From: Nitrospirae bacterium GWC2_57_9
GTDB taxonomy: Bacteria > Nitrospirota > UBA9217
Assembly: GCA_001805085.1 (NCBI GenBank)
Contig: MHEA01000180.1
Coordinates: 1,561 to 15,492, forward strand
DNA: 13,932 bases
Reading direction: 5' to 3'
Positions within the stretch are counted from its first letter, which is position 1, and each line of letters opens with the position of its first letter. Below, one piece after another: positions 12,764-13,932 of this stretch. The translations under genes and the position numbers were made by a program. The notes below the pieces were generated by a model that ran no database searches, was not told where the DNA came from, and saw nothing but the letters and a program-made list of their open reading frames with translations.

Positions 12764-13915
12764 ATGATCATTGCGGTCCTGAAAGAAAAAAGAGCGGGAG
12801 AGCGCAGGGTAGCGCTCACGCCGGATACGGCAGCGAGGCTGACCAAAGCCGGGTTCCGGGTGCGGGTCGAAGCGGGCGCCGGAGCGGAGGCTTTTTTCAC
12901 GGACGAAACCTATGTGCAGACAGGCGCGGAGATCGTGACCGGCGTGGAGCGCCTCCTGAAGGATGCGGACATCCTGGTCAAGGTAAACCCGCCGCAGGAG
13001 CGAGAGGCCGGGCACGAGGCGGACCTGATCCGCGAAGGAGCTGCCTTCATCGGGTTCCTGAATCCCCTGACCGATCCCTTGCCGGTAAAGCGCCTGGCTC
13101 AAAGGAAGGTCACGGCCTTCGGCATGGAATTGATCCCGCGTCTTGCCCGCGCGCAGAGCATGGACGCCCTGACGTCCCAGGCATCGGTCGCGGGATATAA
13201 AGCAGCGCTGGTCGCCGCATGCGGCCTGGGCAAGTTTTTTCCGATGATGACCACGGCAGCCGGCACCATTCCTCCGGCGAGGGTCCTGGTCCTCGGGGCA
13301 GGGGTCGCGGGGCTGCAGGCAATAGCAACCGCTCATCGTCTCGGAGCGATCGTCGAAGCCTTCGATATCCGGCCTGCGGTCAAGGAGGAGGTCCAGAGCC
13401 TTGGCGCCAAATTCCTGGAAGTGGAACTCCCGGCCGGAGAATTCGGCTCAGCCGGAGAGTATGCCAGGGAAGTGCCCGAAGAGGTCCGGCGGCGGGAGCG
13501 GGAAATGCTGAAGGAACATGTGGGGCTTGCGGATGCGGTCATTACCACGGCTGTAGTGCCGGGAAAGAAGGCGCCGCTGCTGCTGACCCGGGATATGGTC
13601 GAGGGCATGAGGCCGGGTGCATTGATCGTGGACATGGCGGCCGAGCAGGGCGGCAATTGCGAACTGACCCGGCCGGGGATCGACAGGGTGCACCAGGGAG
13701 TGATCATTTCCGGGCCGATGAACCTGCCTTCCATGCTTTCGAACCAGGCCAGCCAGATGTACGCGCGGAACATCCTGGCGTTCCTTACCTACCTCGTAAA
13801 AGACGGAAACCTGCGCCTGGATTTCGATGACGAGATCATCGGCTCGACCTGCGTGACCCATGAAGGCGCTATCCGGCATGAAAAGGTGAGGGCAATGGTC
13901 AGTTCAAAAGGATGA
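12764..13915 (+). CDS. pntAA: NAD(P) transhydrogenase alpha subunit part 1 (PntAA type)
   Basis: The 383-residue soluble protein matches the NAD(H)-binding subunit (dI) of proton-translocating transhydrogenase and its relative alanine dehydrogenase. Landmarks are the start M-I-I-A-V-L-K-E and E-R-R-V-A-L-T-P, R-A-Q-S-M-D-A-L-T-S-Q-A (129-140), the Rossmann fingerprint G-A-G-V-A-G-L (178-184) with acidic D201, and the R-P-A-V-K-E-E-V segment. R-A-Q-S-M-D and the lack of C-terminal membrane helices fit the three-subunit form, in which PntAB and PntB carry the membrane and NADP domains. The complex couples hydride transfer between NADH and NADP+ to the proton gradient. A Shine-Dalgarno GGAGGG follows the TGA at the window end, as expected for pntAB. 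Its own ribosome site (AGGCGG) is modest. Confidence 0.9.
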   Translation: MIIAVLKEKRAGERRVALTPDTAARLTKAGFRVRVEAGAGAEAFFTDETYVQTGAEIVTGVERLLKDADILVKVNPPQEREAGHEADLIREGAAFIGFLNPLTDPLPVKRLAQRKVTAFGMELIPRLARAQSMDALTSQASVAGYKAALVAACGLGKFFPMMTTAAGTIPPARVLVLGAGVAGLQAIATAHRLGAIVEAFDIRPAVKEEVQSLGAKFLEVELPAGEFGSAGEYAREVPEEVRRREREMLKEHVGLADAVITTAVVPGKKAPLLLTRDMVEGMRPGALIVDMAAEQGGNCELTRPGIDRVHQGVIISGPMNLPSMLSNQASQMYARNILAFLTYLVKDGNLRLDFDDEIIGSTCVTHEGAIRHEKVRAMVSSKG

Positions 13916-13925
13916 TTTCAGATCC

Positions 13926-13931
13926 GGAGGG
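13926..13931 (+). promoter_or_regulatory. Shine-Dalgarno of a following gene cut by the window
   Basis: GGAGGG lies 11-16 nt after the transhydrogenase stop, with the window ending one base later. It implies a tightly linked downstream gene, most likely the PntAB subunit. Confidence 0.6.
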
Positions 13932-13932
13932 A

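Overview
The window comes from a moderately GC-rich bacterial chromosome. Shine-Dalgarno sites are strong and TGA is an ordinary stop: the DUF2784, DUF5996, response-regulator and transhydrogenase genes all end in it. The gene mix is a three-subunit-type transhydrogenase, a beta-carbonic anhydrase, a PAS/diguanylate-cyclase/EAL protein, a PEP-carboxykinase-like P-loop protein and an apparent selenoprotein. This suggests an anaerobic or facultative Gram-negative such as Desulfobacterota or Nitrospirota; that placement is inference, since there is no rRNA or other marker.

Layout. 1-66: tail of a cut-off plus-strand gene. 91-456 (minus): DUF2784 membrane protein. 477-1130: gene-free, with palindromic repeats and a good sigma70-like promoter. 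1131-2962 (plus): AHSA1/SRPBCC gene and MFS exporter, an 11-bp-spaced operon. 3043-3993 (plus): DUF5996. 4191-4691 (plus): open frame made of an LtrA-like piece and a cupin-like tail, probably gene debris. 4802-5188 (minus): CheY-like receiver with its own promoter. 5376/5386-6815 (minus): MerR-family regulator and a MerB-like lyase gene. 6816-7520: MerR-type promoter and a second set of the repeats. 7521-9821 (plus): PAS-PAS-GGDEF(degenerate)-EAL. 9862-10458 (minus): beta-carbonic anhydrase. 10653-12428 (minus): HPr kinase/PEPCK-like protein. 12764-13915 (plus): PntAA-type transhydrogenase subunit, with a Shine-Dalgarno at the window edge for a following gene.

The most important observation is at 5386-6219. 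A conventional gene caller would see two or three short broken ORFs. Read through, they form one MerB-like (alkylmercury lyase) protein in a single frame with two internal TGA codons. By my alignment to the plasmid R831b MerB sequence from memory, these two codons fall exactly on the two catalytic cysteines, Cys96 and Cys159, and Asp99 is conserved. Each TGA is followed at a suitable distance by a hairpin of bacterial SECIS type; the second has a GGUC apical loop like E. coli fdhF, with almost the same spacing. I infer a double-selenocysteine organomercurial-lyase-like enzyme under a MerR regulator that lacks the mercury-binding cysteine triad. A likely single-base frameshift near the C-terminus is the main caveat.

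The second theme is a family of modular, hairpin-rich repeats upstream of both the AHSA1-MFS operon and the PAS-GGDEF-EAL gene. One copy appears to supply the ribosome-binding site and start codon of the latter gene.
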